NCBI GenBank assembly: GCA_934565795.1
Contig: CAKTIM010000010.1
Span: 10,148-74,147 of the forward strand
DNA from: an uncultured Oscillospiraceae bacterium
GTDB taxonomy: Bacteria > Bacillota > Clostridia > Oscillospirales > Oscillospiraceae
Length of the DNA: 64,000 nt
Direction: 5' to 3'
Shown here: piece by piece, positions 46,000 to 54,464 of the stretch
Layout of the letters: each line of letters opens with the position of its first letter
Numbering within the stretch: position 1 is the first letter of the stretch
Notes under the pieces: generated by a model
Told to the model about the DNA's origin: nothing
What the model saw: the letters and a program-made list of their open reading frames with translations, nothing else
Database searches by the model: none
Program-made: the position numbers and the translations under genes

Positions 46000-46292
46000 C
46001 TTTGGATTCTTAATGTAAATCAAGGGCAGAAACTCATAGGGGCGGATATTAGCCGCCCGAAAAGTAATGAAATTGAACTGTATAGACAAACAGCTCAATT
46101 CCGGCACATGGCGGGCGGCTGGCATCCGCCCCTACGTACTCAGAATGTTTTAAATTTCTCTTTTTAATAATAACTTTGAAGATATTTCTTTTGTTAATTT
46201 GCATTTTTAATATATAAATATTAGCAACTTTTAGTTGCAATACATACTTTATGGAACATAATGCGTCGCTGCGATATTAAGCAAATATTAAT
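46000..46292. other. Intergenic stretch with palindromic element, no gene
   Basis: Apart from the palindromic repeat (46037-46134) this is AT-rich sequence leading to the promoter at 46293. No gene is supported. Confidence 0.5.
46037..46134. repeat. 98-bp palindromic element with GC-rich arms
   Basis: The left end taggggcggatattagccgc and the right end, whose reverse complement is taggggcggatgccagccgc, form long inverted arms around an AT-rich middle. Short GGGGCGGAT..CCGCCC elements like this are typically multi-copy intergenic repeats in GC-rich gut Bacillota. It is not related to the foldback repeat at 10421. Confidence 0.65.
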
Positions 46293-46321
46293 TTGCAGTA
46301 CAGCAGCAAAAACGCTATAAT
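46293..46321 (+). promoter_or_regulatory. Sigma-A promoter of the response-regulator gene
   Basis: TTGCAG (46293-46298) and TATAAT (46316-46321) are 17 bp apart, 33 bp before the start codon. Confidence 0.75.
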
Positions 46322-46353
46322 GTCAATATATGGCTTTGCATCAGAGGTGTTTT

Positions 46354-47016
46354 ATGAAGAGAATAATGATTATAGACGACGATGCGCACATCGGCAATTT
46401 AGAGCAGGAGCTGCTGGAGCAGGAAGGCTATGCTGTGCTGCGGGCATACTCCGGCACCGAGGCGCTGCTGCTGCTCAAAGAAAGTCGCCCCGATCTCGTT
46501 TTGTTGGATCTGATGCTGCCCGGCCTGTCTGGTGAAGCGCTTTTGCCGCAGCTAGCGGGGATCCCGGTAATTGTGGTCAGTGCCAAGGCGGATACGGCGG
46601 ACAAGGTTTCTCTTTTGCTGGGAGGCGCTGCGGATTATATCACAAAGCCCTTTGCATCCAAAGAGCTGCTTGCCCGCATTGCCGTGAGATTGCGGGAAAA
46701 AGTACACTCTCCCCTGGGAGCAGTGTATTCCTGCGGCGATTTGACCATGGATACGGTGGCTCGGCATGTCACCGTGGCCGGAAAGGCCATCCCGCTGACG
46801 CGCACGGAATTTGCGATTTTAAAACTGCTGATGCAGAATCCGGGGCGGGCGGTCGCCAAGTCCACCATTCTGGAGCGCATCAGCCTGGACACGCCTGATT
46901 GTACCGAAAGCTCTCTGAAAACCCACGTCAGCCACCTCCGCACCAAGCTGCGGGAAGCATCAGGAAAGGACTATGTTGAATCCGTATGGGGCATCGGCTT
47001 TTGCCTGAAAGAATGA
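46354..47016 (+). CDS. OmpR-family response regulator
   Basis: A 220-residue two-domain regulator. The receiver has the acidic pair IIDDDAH, phospho-acceptor aspartate in LVLLDLMLPG (about residue 51), the switch threonine region VVSAKAD and lysine in ITKPFASKEL. The C-terminal winged helix runs from GDLTMDTVARHVTVAGKAIPLTRTEFAIL to VESVWGIGFCL. Start at 46354 has gaggtg upstream. It probably controls the ABC genes through the repeated sites at 47038-47079; its kinase partner is the gene at 48861. Confidence 0.93.
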   Translation: MKRIMIIDDDAHIGNLEQELLEQEGYAVLRAYSGTEALLLLKESRPDLVLLDLMLPGLSGEALLPQLAGIPVIVVSAKADTADKVSLLLGGAADYITKPFASKELLARIAVRLREKVHSPLGAVYSCGDLTMDTVARHVTVAGKAIPLTRTEFAILKLLMQNPGRAVAKSTILERISLDTPDCTESSLKTHVSHLRTKLREASGKDYVESVWGIGFCLKE

Positions 47017-47037
47017 AAACGCCGCGTTTTTTCCATA

Positions 47038-47095
47038 TCTCAACCCTTTCTCAACGGTTTCTTTAACCGCTTTCTCAACCTTTACAATGTATACT
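47038..47095 (+). promoter_or_regulatory. Repeated TCTCAAC operator and promoter of the ABC genes
   Basis: TCTCAAC occurs at 47038, 47049 and 47073, with a weaker CTTTAAC at 47061, giving steps of 11-12 bp on one face of the helix. TACAAT (47083) or TATACT (47090) can serve as the -10 box, so the repeats cover the -35 position, as expected for an activating OmpR-type regulator. Confidence 0.6.
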
Positions 47096-47123
47096 GCCCG
47101 CATCAAGCAAAGGAGGTACATTT

Positions 47124-48038
47124 ATGGAATATGTGCTTGAAACAAGCGGGCTGACCAAGCGGTACCGGGCCTGTACGGTGCTGAACGATCTGTCCATGCA
47201 CGTCCCCAAGGGGGCAATCTATGGCCTGGTGGGCCGCAACGGCGCAGGCAAGACAACCCTCATTCGGCTGATCTGCGGCCTGCAGGAGCCGAGCGGCGGC
47301 AGCTACAGTCTCTATGGCGTTCGCAATTCCAGCGCCAGGATCAGTCGCAGCCGCCGCAGGATGGGAGCAGTGGTGGAAACGCCGTCCATTTACCTGGATA
47401 TGACGGCATCAGAAAATCTCTGCCACCAATACCGGGTGCTGGGGGTTCCGTCGGAAGCTGGGATTGACCGGCTGCTTCAGCTGGTCGGGCTAGAAGGTGT
47501 AGGGCGAAAAAAGGTCAGAAATTTCTCCCTCGGCATGCGTCAGCGGCTGGGCATCGCCGTAGCGCTGGCCGGTAAGCCGGATTTCCTCGTTCTGGACGAG
47601 CCGGTGAACGGGCTTGACCCGCAGGGGATCATTGAGATCAGAGAGCTGATTTTAAAGCTCAATCGTGAGCAGGGCATTACGTTTTTGATCTCCAGTCACA
47701 TTCTGGACGAGCTTGCCCGGCTGGCCACGCACTATGGTTTTATCGATGCTGGCAGCATGGTAACGGAAATGAGCGGCGAGGAGCTGGAGCAGCGCTGCCG
47801 CAAATGCGTCCGGGTGGAGGTAAGCAGCATTCGCACACTGGTTCAGGTTTTGGATGAGATGGGCCTTGAATACAGCATCGCAGAGGAAAACAAAGCGGAT
47901 ATCTACGGCAGCTTTGAGGTTACGGCGCTGTCCACCCAGGCAGCGCAGCGCGGATGCATCATCTACAGCATGAAGGAGCGGGACGAAAGTCTGGAAAGCT
48001 TCTACATGAATCTGATCGGAGGTGGCCGCCATGCGTAA
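47124..48038 (+). CDS. ABC transporter ATP-binding protein, BcrA-like
   Basis: A 304-residue ATPase. Walker A is GRNGAGKTTLIRL (about 38-50), signature FSLGMRQRLGIA (about 136), Walker B FLVLDEPVNGLDPQG and switch ISSHILDEL. The C-terminal 85 residues form the extra domain seen in bacitracin/lantibiotic-resistance ATPases. With the permease behind it and a two-component system around it, the set fits antimicrobial peptide response or immunity. An aaaggagg site precedes the ATG. Confidence 0.9.
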   Translation: MEYVLETSGLTKRYRACTVLNDLSMHVPKGAIYGLVGRNGAGKTTLIRLICGLQEPSGGSYSLYGVRNSSARISRSRRRMGAVVETPSIYLDMTASENLCHQYRVLGVPSEAGIDRLLQLVGLEGVGRKKVRNFSLGMRQRLGIAVALAGKPDFLVLDEPVNGLDPQGIIEIRELILKLNREQGITFLISSHILDELARLATHYGFIDAGSMVTEMSGEELEQRCRKCVRVEVSSIRTLVQVLDEMGLEYSIAEENKADIYGSFEVTALSTQAAQRGCIIYSMKERDESLESFYMNLIGGGRHA

Positions 48039-48849
48039 GCTTCTAAGAGCGAATCTTTACCGCCTGCGCAGAAGCAGGGCGCTGTGGCTGTGCGCCGCGG
48101 CTTCGTTTGCCTTTTCCGCATTCTCCCTGTATAGGCTCAGCCCGGATGATGAGCAAATCACCACCTTTGAAATGGCAATTTTGCAGATATTTCCGTTCTT
48201 CCCCCTATTTTATGGTACGTTTTCCGGCCTGTTTCTCGGCGTGGAGTATCAGGATGGCACCCTTAGAAACAAGCTGATCGCCGGACATTCCCGTTGGAAC
48301 GTGTATCTGTCCGCGCTGGTTACGGTCATTGCCGGGTGCTTTATCATTGTCCTGGCCTGGATATTGGGCAGTGCTGTAATTGCTTTGCCGTTGGGCCGGT
48401 TCAAGCTGGGCGGCGGAGTAGAGCTTCTATTGAACGTGGCGCTGGTTCTGATGCTGACAGCTGCGGAGGCGGCGTTTCTGACGCTGCTCGCCATGCTCAT
48501 TCCCAACCGGGCCACATCTGCGGTGGTGTCCATCTTGGCAATGCTGGGCCTGATCGCCATCGGGAGCATTGTTTACAATGCTCTGTGTGAGCCGGAGCTG
48601 ACGTCCGGCGCGATTCTGACACCCCATGGCATCGAGATAGGCGAGCCATCCCCAAATCCATATTATGTATCCGGCACACTGCGAAAAATCTACCAGTTTA
48701 TTATCGATGCCTTCCCCAGCGGGCAAGCGGTGCTGCTGGCAAATCAGGAGCTGATGCATCCAATTTTCTCTCTGTGCGCGTCTTTTGAGATCGTTCTCAT
48801 CACATCCATTGCCGGAGTCGTCTGCTTTGGGCGAAAAGATTTGAAATAA
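48031..48849 (+). CDS. ABC transporter permease (ABC-2 type)
   Basis: A 272-residue protein with six hydrophobic segments and the first-helix/loop layout of ABC-2 permeases (LLRANLYRLRRSRALWLC, then a large extracellular part and LFLGVEYQDGTLRNKLIAGHSRWNVYLS). The ATG at 48031 has ggaggtg upstream and overlaps the ATPase gene by eight bases, so the two form one transporter. Only a single short permease is present, unlike BceB, which is much larger. Confidence 0.87.
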   Translation: MRKLLRANLYRLRRSRALWLCAAASFAFSAFSLYRLSPDDEQITTFEMAILQIFPFFPLFYGTFSGLFLGVEYQDGTLRNKLIAGHSRWNVYLSALVTVIAGCFIIVLAWILGSAVIALPLGRFKLGGGVELLLNVALVLMLTAAEAAFLTLLAMLIPNRATSAVVSILAMLGLIAIGSIVYNALCEPELTSGAILTPHGIEIGEPSPNPYYVSGTLRKIYQFIIDAFPSGQAVLLANQELMHPIFSLCASFEIVLITSIAGVVCFGRKDLK

Positions 48850-48860
48850 GGAGCCTGTTT

Positions 48861-49775
48861 ATGGAGATTTGGTGGATTGTTCTGTCCGGCGCCCTTGCGT
48901 TCTGCGTACTCGGCCTGCTACTGCGGCTGCATCTGCTGCGCCGCGACCTGGTTGAGATCGTGCAGGAGCTGGAGGACAAGCGCTGCACCGATACCAATAC
49001 CCAAATCTCCGTTTCCACCGGCGACAGGGCTGTCCGTGCCCTGGCTGCGCAGCTCAATACGCAACTGGAGTCACTGCGCCAGGAGCGGCTTCGGCTGCAA
49101 AATGGGGATGCAGAATTAAAATCTGCCATCACAAACATTTCCCACGACCTGCGCACGCCGCTGACGGCGGTATGCGGCTACCTGGAGCTATTGGAACAGG
49201 CGCCGCATACCGACAAAGCCCGCCGTTATCTCTCCATCATCCATGAACGTACCGACGCCATGCGTGCCCTGACAGAGGAGTTGTTTCAGTACTCCGTGGT
49301 AACCGCCGCGTTGGATCACCTGCAGGTGGAAAGGGTCAGCGTCAGATCTGTGCTGGAGCAGAGCCTTGCCGCATTTTACGGCGTTTTGACCGAGCGCGGC
49401 ATCATCCCCAGTATCAAGCTGCCCGATGATTCGGTAAATCGAATACTGGACAGCGGAGCGCTTCGCCGCGTATTTGATAATATCTTAAGCAATGCGGTCA
49501 AATATTCTGACGGTGATCTTTCCGTGACACTCACGGCAGACGGCACTGTTGCATTCTCAAATTCAGCACAAAGGCTGAGCCGGGTGCAGACAGCGCGCCT
49601 GTTTGAGCGCTTCTTCACTGTAGAGTCGGCTAGGGGTTCAACAGGCCTGGGCCTGTCGATTGCAAAGCAAATGACCGAACGGATGAACGGAAGCATTTCC
49701 GCGAGCTATGAAGATGGGCAGCTGCACATCTTTGTATGCTTTCCAGAACGAACAGCAGGGGAGACGCACACATGA
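48861..49775 (+). CDS. Sensor histidine kinase
   Basis: A 304-residue kinase with one N-terminal membrane helix (WWIVLSGALAFCVLGLLLRL) and no extracellular sensor domain, so it must sense within the membrane or through the transporter. H-box ISHDLRTPLTAVCGY (about 93-107), N-box VFDNILSNAVKYSD and G-box GSTGLGLSIAKQM are intact. Intramembrane-sensing kinases of this shape usually work with BceAB/BcrAB-like transporters, which fits the gene order. Confidence 0.92.
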   Translation: MEIWWIVLSGALAFCVLGLLLRLHLLRRDLVEIVQELEDKRCTDTNTQISVSTGDRAVRALAAQLNTQLESLRQERLRLQNGDAELKSAITNISHDLRTPLTAVCGYLELLEQAPHTDKARRYLSIIHERTDAMRALTEELFQYSVVTAALDHLQVERVSVRSVLEQSLAAFYGVLTERGIIPSIKLPDDSVNRILDSGALRRVFDNILSNAVKYSDGDLSVTLTADGTVAFSNSAQRLSRVQTARLFERFFTVESARGSTGLGLSIAKQMTERMNGSISASYEDGQLHIFVCFPERTAGETHT

Positions 49776-50323
49776 TTATTCTGATTACCGGGGCATCCCA
49801 CACAGGAAAAACGCTGTTGGCGCAGCGGCTGCTTGAACAATATCACTATCCATATCTTTCTATCGACCATCTGAAAATGGGCCTTATCCGCAGCGGAATG
49901 ACCGAGCTTACGCCGCTGAGTTCTGACGAAGAATTGACGCAGCTATTGTGGCCAATTGTGCGGGAAATGATAAAAACAGCGATTGAAAACCACCAAAACC
50001 TGACCGTGGAGGGATGTTATATCCCGCCCGACTGGGAAAAGGACTTTGATGATGACTATCTGGGCCAAATCCGCTGCTGCTGCCTTATAATGAGCGAACG
50101 CTATATTTGCCGAAATTTTGACGCGATCAAAGCGCATGCAAACGCTATCGAGGCCCGTCTGGATGATACGGGCTGCACCGTTGAAGCCCTGCTGCGGGAC
50201 AATGCAGCTTTCCAGAGATTTTCCGGGAAACGCAATACAACATGCATTTTTATAGACCGTGACTACGAGGTCAGCCCCCGCATCTTTGACACTCTATTGA
50301 AAAACGGAACAAATATGATATAA
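49772..50323 (+). CDS. P-loop kinase-like protein, unknown substrate
   Basis: A 183-residue single-domain NTPase. Walker A ITGASHTGKTLLAQRLL is at residues 4-20, followed by an acceptor-type SIDHLKMGLIRSG turn and a VEGCYIPPDW strand end like a Walker B. The layout resembles small-molecule or 2-phosphoglycerate-kinase-like proteins. It overlaps the sensor kinase gene by four bases, so it is made together with the transporter set; whether it belongs to the same pathway is unknown. It shares only the kinase fold with the protein at 1791. Confidence 0.8.
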   Translation: MIILITGASHTGKTLLAQRLLEQYHYPYLSIDHLKMGLIRSGMTELTPLSSDEELTQLLWPIVREMIKTAIENHQNLTVEGCYIPPDWEKDFDDDYLGQIRCCCLIMSERYICRNFDAIKAHANAIEARLDDTGCTVEALLRDNAAFQRFSGKRNTTCIFIDRDYEVSPRIFDTLLKNGTNMI

Positions 50324-50359
50324 TTCTCTTATAAAGCAGAGAGAAAGGGGATATGGGGG

Positions 50360-50893
50360 ATGAACATTACGGTTTATCTTGGAGCCTGGCGGGGGAATGA
50401 TCCGCAGCTGGCTACCGCAGTAAGGGAGCTGGGAACCTGGATTGGAGAGAGCGGCAACACGCTTGTTTACGGCGGCTCCAAAAGCGGCCTTATGGGTGAG
50501 CTGGCAAGAAGCGCGATATGCGCAGGCGGCAGGGTGATCGGCGTGGAGCCTCAGTCATTCGTGGATGAAAACCTTCAGCTTGATGAACTGACCGAGCTGA
50601 TTGTGACCCGGAATATGAATGAGCGGAAAGAAAAGATGATTGAATTGGGGGATGCCTTCATCGCATTCCCCGGCGGCACTGGCACCTTAGAAGAGCTATC
50701 CGAGGTAATGTCCATGGCCGCGCTGGATTATCTGGATGCGCCCTGCATCGTATATAATCTTAACGGCTTCTATGACAATCTGAAAGCGCTTCTTGAGCAC
50801 ATGTCCGTCTGTGGCCTGTCCTCGCAGGCACGCCAGAAAAGAATCCACTACGCTAGAAGCTTAGATGAAATTGTGAAAATTCTTTCAAATTAG
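50360..50893 (+). CDS. LOG-family nucleotide 5'-monophosphate phosphoribohydrolase
   Basis: A 177-residue Rossmann-like protein of the TIGR00730 type. GGSKSGLMGELARSA (about 33-47) and the catalytic PGGTGTLEELSEV (about 104-116) are intact, so it should hydrolyse AMP-like or cytokinin ribotide substrates to base plus ribose 5-phosphate. An agaaaggggat site is upstream. It stands 36 bp behind the P-loop gene and may share its transcript. Confidence 0.9.
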   Translation: MNITVYLGAWRGNDPQLATAVRELGTWIGESGNTLVYGGSKSGLMGELARSAICAGGRVIGVEPQSFVDENLQLDELTELIVTRNMNERKEKMIELGDAFIAFPGGTGTLEELSEVMSMAALDYLDAPCIVYNLNGFYDNLKALLEHMSVCGLSSQARQKRIHYARSLDEIVKILSN

Positions 50894-51089
50894 CTTCACT
50901 TTCTGGCAACATCTGGTTGCAGTTAGCATTTTTCAAAATGTTTCTCGCCTCCAATAAGTAGGCCGACTGAGCATGAGAAAACAGTTTTTCACAAGCGGTA
51001 TCTGCAAATGCCAGAGTGTTCTTGAATATAACTTATGGCGTAAATTCCTTAGCAAAAATTAGTTGCATTTTTCGTATTTTAAAATTTAC

Positions 51090-51128
51090 ATGGCCGCTGC
51101 CCAATTGTGAGGCAGCGGCCACTTTTTT
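51090..51128 (+). terminator. Intrinsic terminator
   Basis: The stem ggccgctgcc/ggcagcggcc is followed by acttttttc. It ends the plus-strand transcript, almost 200 bp behind the LOG gene; the bases between hold no gene. Confidence 0.75.
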
Positions 51129-51130
51129 CA

Positions 51131-51727
51131 TCACATGTCGAGCGCAGGGTTCATATAGTAAACGTTCTTTTGATTCAGCTTATCCCGCAGCAGCTGAATT
51201 GCCTCGCCGAAGCGCTGAAAATGAACGATCTCCCGCTCTCGCAGGAACTTGATTACATCATTCACATCCGGGTCGTCGCTGATACGAAGAATATTATCAT
51301 AGGTGGTTCTTGCTTTTTGCTCCGCCGCCAGATCCTCTGTCAGGTCCGTGATGGGATCACCCACCACCTGCATCGACCCAGCACTCCACGGCGTCCCCGC
51401 CGCAGAGGCCGGATACACCCCAGCAGTATGATCCACAAAGTAGGGCGCAAACGCAGGATCCTTCATCTGATTATCCTTCAAATTCCGCGTCAGCTGATGC
51501 ACAATCGCCCCAATCATCTCAAGGTGTCCCAGCTCTTCTGTCCCAATATCCGTCAGCAATCCCTTCAGCTCGTCGAAGGGCATGGAATAGCGCTGGGATA
51601 GGTAGCGGAGGCTTGCGCCCAGCTCGCCGTCGGGGCCGCCGTACTGGGTCAGGATAATCTTTGCCAGGTTGGGATTGGGATTCTTGATTTTTACCGGGTA
51701 TTGCAGCTTTTTGTCATACGAAAACAT
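51131..51727 (-). CDS. cotJC: Spore coat protein CotJC (manganese-catalase fold)
   Basis: A 198-residue ferritin-like protein related to manganese catalase. The metal-binding helices show DIGTEELGHLEMIGAIVHQL and EQKARTTYDNILRISDDPDVNDVIKFLREREIVHFQRFGEAI, with the expected Glu and His ligands. In sporulation it is packed in the coat; enzymatic activity is possible. It follows a CotJA-CotJB fusion gene by two bases. A ggagggctaacc site precedes the ATG. Confidence 0.93.
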   Translation of the reverse strand: MFSYDKKLQYPVKIKNPNPNLAKIILTQYGGPDGELGASLRYLSQRYSMPFDELKGLLTDIGTEELGHLEMIGAIVHQLTRNLKDNQMKDPAFAPYFVDHTAGVYPASAAGTPWSAGSMQVVGDPITDLTEDLAAEQKARTTYDNILRISDDPDVNDVIKFLREREIVHFQRFGEAIQLLRDKLNQKNVYYMNPALDM

Positions 51728-51729
51728 GG

Positions 51730-52173
51730 TTAGCCCTCCTTATTCGCGCAGTATTCCCACGGCCATGGGTCGTTGAGCCAGTTGTATTCCTCTGCGGTGA
51801 TTGGCTCAATATGGCTCAGGGGGCCATACTTTTGGGCATATTCCATCCGCTGATCGTGATACATGCGCTGGTATCGGCGGTACAGCTCCAGCGCCTCCAT
51901 GTCGTCCCGGTGGGTGTCCAGATACAGCGCCAGCTCCTGCACGGCAAAGCCCAGCTCCTGCAGCTCTGCCAGGGCAGACTGGGGCAGGGGATTCTTATTG
52001 ACCATTCCCTTGAACGGCAGGTCAAGCCCAGGGTACATCGTCCCGCGGATCAGCCCCTGGCTCATTTCGTACTGTTCTGGATTATCCGCCTGGAACGGAA
52101 CATAGGGGTTGGCCAGCGGCGCAATTGCCGGGAGCTTTCCCATCCCTGTCGGGATTTCCTGTTTTCTTTGCAT
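51730..52173 (-). CDS. Fused spore coat proteins CotJA and CotJB
   Basis: A 147-residue protein in which residues 1-60 look like CotJA (GKLPAIAPLANPYVPFQADN and TMYPGLDLPF) and residues 65-147 look like CotJB (LAELQELGFAVQELALYLDTHRDDMEALELY and NDPWPWEY). In Bacillus these are two genes. The frame is continuous with no internal start that has a good binding site, so it appears to be a real fusion. An aaaggagg site precedes the ATG. Confidence 0.88.
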   Translation of the reverse strand: MQRKQEIPTGMGKLPAIAPLANPYVPFQADNPEQYEMSQGLIRGTMYPGLDLPFKGMVNKNPLPQSALAELQELGFAVQELALYLDTHRDDMEALELYRRYQRMYHDQRMEYAQKYGPLSHIEPITAEEYNWLNDPWPWEYCANKEG

Positions 52174-52289
52174 ACAAAAACCTCCTTTGCGGCATGACTG
52201 AAAACGTCATTCCAAGTCATTCTATGCCAAAATGTGGAGGATGTTCATCCCAATTAAGATGGCGCATAGAATACAGCGAGGTGTTGCGT

Positions 52290-53000
52290 ATGAGTCAGCG
52301 AAACGGGAAAGGGAATGTGCTGCTGTTTTACAGTCTGGTCATCGGACTGTTCCTGTTCGGAACCTTTCTTGGCAACCGAACCGTTACGGTAATTTCGGAA
52401 ATGGTACCTATGGAGCGGCTGCACCGCATTGTGATCGACCCAGGACATGGCGGGGAGGACGGGGGCGCGGTCTCCTGCACCGGGAAGAACGAAAGCACAT
52501 TTAATCTCCAAATCGCCCTTCGGCTGGACGACCTGCTTCACCTGATGGGCTACGACACCGTAATGATCCGCACAACCGATGTATCCGTCTATACTGCCGG
52601 ACAGACAATTGCCCAGAAGAAGGTGTCCGATCTGAAGCAGCGCGTGCGGATCGTGGAGCGGACATACAATCCCATCCTGGTCAGCATCCATCAGAATACA
52701 TTTCCAGAGGGGAAATACAGCGGCGCGCAGGTATTCTATGCCGGCTCAGAAGGCAGCGACGAGCTGGCAAAGCTGCTGCAGGCCTCGCTGGTTTCATGCC
52801 TGAATCCGGGAAGCAGTCGCAAAGCCAAGCAGGGGAGCGGCATCTATCTTTTGGACAAGATCAATGCCCCCGGCGTGTTGGTTGAATGCGGTTTCCTGTC
52901 CAATCAGCAGGAGGAGGCAATGTTGGCTACCCCGGCGTATCAAAAAAAGCTGTGCTGTGTGATTGCTACCGGCCTGTCACAGTTTCTTGCATCCGCTTGA
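52290..53000 (+). CDS. cwlD: N-acetylmuramoyl-L-alanine amidase CwlD
   Basis: A 236-residue membrane-anchored amidase for spore cortex muramic-lactam formation. An N-terminal membrane helix (NVLLFYSLVIGLFLFGTFLG) is followed by an Amidase_3 domain whose zinc ligands are in VIDPGHGGEDGGA (His, about 51), KNESTFNLQIAL (Glu) and SIHQNTFPEGKYSGAQVFY (His), with the catalytic glutamate in LVECGFLSN. Start at 52290 has gaggtg upstream. Divergent from the cotJ operon, in line with sporulation use. Confidence 0.92.
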   Translation: MSQRNGKGNVLLFYSLVIGLFLFGTFLGNRTVTVISEMVPMERLHRIVIDPGHGGEDGGAVSCTGKNESTFNLQIALRLDDLLHLMGYDTVMIRTTDVSVYTAGQTIAQKKVSDLKQRVRIVERTYNPILVSIHQNTFPEGKYSGAQVFYAGSEGSDELAKLLQASLVSCLNPGSSRKAKQGSGIYLLDKINAPGVLVECGFLSNQQEEAMLATPAYQKKLCCVIATGLSQFLASA

Positions 53001-53042
53001 CGCAGATGGTATAATCATTAAAAAGAGAATGGGGTGGCAATG

Positions 53043-54407
53043 ATGGCAAAAGCAAAGACTGTTTTTTACTGCACCAGCTGCGGCAACGAAACGCCCCGGT
53101 GGCAGGGGAAGTGCCCCGCCTGCGGCGCCTGGAACACCATAGAGGAGCATATTGAGAAGCCGTCCGCGACGCTTGGCAAGGCCAAATCGGCGCCGGTAGG
53201 GCAGAGCAGACGCCCCCAGCGGCTCCAGGAGATTCCCATTGACGGCGAGACAAGATTTTCAACCGGCATGGGAGAGCTGGATCGGGTGCTGGGCGGCGGG
53301 GCAGTGGCCGGTTCACTGGTGCTGGTCAGCGGTGCACCGGGCATCGGCAAATCGACGCTGCTCCTGCAAATCTGCAACAGTCTGTGCGTCGGGCGAAAGG
53401 TGCTTTATGTCTCCGGCGAAGAAAGCGAGCGGCAGCTGAAGCTCCGGGCGGAGCGGTTGGGCGTCTCGCCTGAGGCACTTTTTGTGCTTTCCGAGACGCG
53501 CCTTTCCGATATTCTGGAGGCCGTTGCTGAAACAAAGCCGGATGTTTTGATCGTTGATTCCATCCAGACGCTTTATAATGAGGAGAACGATTCCTCGCCC
53601 GGAAGCGTGTCCCAGGTGAAGGACTGCACCATGTCCATGATGCAGCTGAGCAAATCAAATGGCATCACCGTATTTGTGGTCGGACACATCAACAAGGACG
53701 GAAATATCGCAGGCCCCAAGGTTCTGGAGCACATGGTGGACTGTGTACTGTATTTTGAGGGTGACCCCAATTCCTCCTACCGACTTTTGCGGGCGGCGAA
53801 GAACAGATTTGGCTCCACCAATGAAATCGGCGTTTTTGAAATGCGGGATGTGGGCCTTGTGGAGGTGCCGAATCCCTCGCAAATGCTGCTGGAGGGGCGC
53901 CCGGAGGGGGCCAGCGGCACCTGTGTATCCTGCGTGATGGAGGGTACCCGCCCCGTTCTGGCAGAGGTACAGGCCTTGGTGGCAAAAACGACGCTGAACG
54001 TGCCCCGCAGAGCGTCCGACGGGTTTGATTTTAACCGTGCCGTTTTGATGCTTGCCGTGATGGAAAAGCGGGCAGGAATGAAGATGAGTCTCTTTGATGC
54101 CTATATCAATGTGATTGGCGGTCTGCGTCTGGACGAGCCAGGGGCCGATCTGCCCATTGTGCTGGCGCTGGCGTCGTCCTACCGCGATCAATGCATTCCT
54201 GATGACATGGTTGCCATCGGCGAGGTGGGAATGACAGGGGAGATACGCTCTGTGTCCCATATGAATCAGCGCCTTGCAGAGGTCGCCCGTCTGGGCTTTA
54301 AAAAATGCATGATTCCCCGCAGCGGCAGTGAAAAGCTGGATACGCCCAACGGCCTGACCATCTATCGCGTTCGCAACATCCGAGAGGCTATTGAGGCTGC
54401 ATTGTAA
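53043..54407 (+). CDS. radA: DNA repair protein RadA
   Basis: A 454-residue RecA-like branch-migration ATPase. An N-terminal zinc finger with CTSCG and CPACG, Walker A SGAPGIGKSTLLLQ (about 93), Walker B DVLIVDSIQTLYNE, the RadA motif AAKNRFGSTNEIG near 250 and a C-terminal Lon-like domain (MSLFDAYINVIGGLRLDEPGADLPIVLALASSYRD). The start could also be the ATG three bases earlier. Confidence 0.95.
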   Translation: MAKAKTVFYCTSCGNETPRWQGKCPACGAWNTIEEHIEKPSATLGKAKSAPVGQSRRPQRLQEIPIDGETRFSTGMGELDRVLGGGAVAGSLVLVSGAPGIGKSTLLLQICNSLCVGRKVLYVSGEESERQLKLRAERLGVSPEALFVLSETRLSDILEAVAETKPDVLIVDSIQTLYNEENDSSPGSVSQVKDCTMSMMQLSKSNGITVFVVGHINKDGNIAGPKVLEHMVDCVLYFEGDPNSSYRLLRAAKNRFGSTNEIGVFEMRDVGLVEVPNPSQMLLEGRPEGASGTCVSCVMEGTRPVLAEVQALVAKTTLNVPRRASDGFDFNRAVLMLAVMEKRAGMKMSLFDAYINVIGGLRLDEPGADLPIVLALASSYRDQCIPDDMVAIGEVGMTGEIRSVSHMNQRLAEVARLGFKKCMIPRSGSEKLDTPNGLTIYRVRNIREAIEAAL

Positions 54408-54452
54408 AAAATCCCCCTGAACCAAAGGCAATTACTTTGATTCAGGGGAATT
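54408..54452. terminator. Bidirectional terminator
   Basis: The stem atccccctgaa/ttcaggggaat has T/A-rich tails on both sides between the convergent radA and HTH genes. Confidence 0.75.
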
Positions 54453-54464
54453 TTCGGAGATTCC

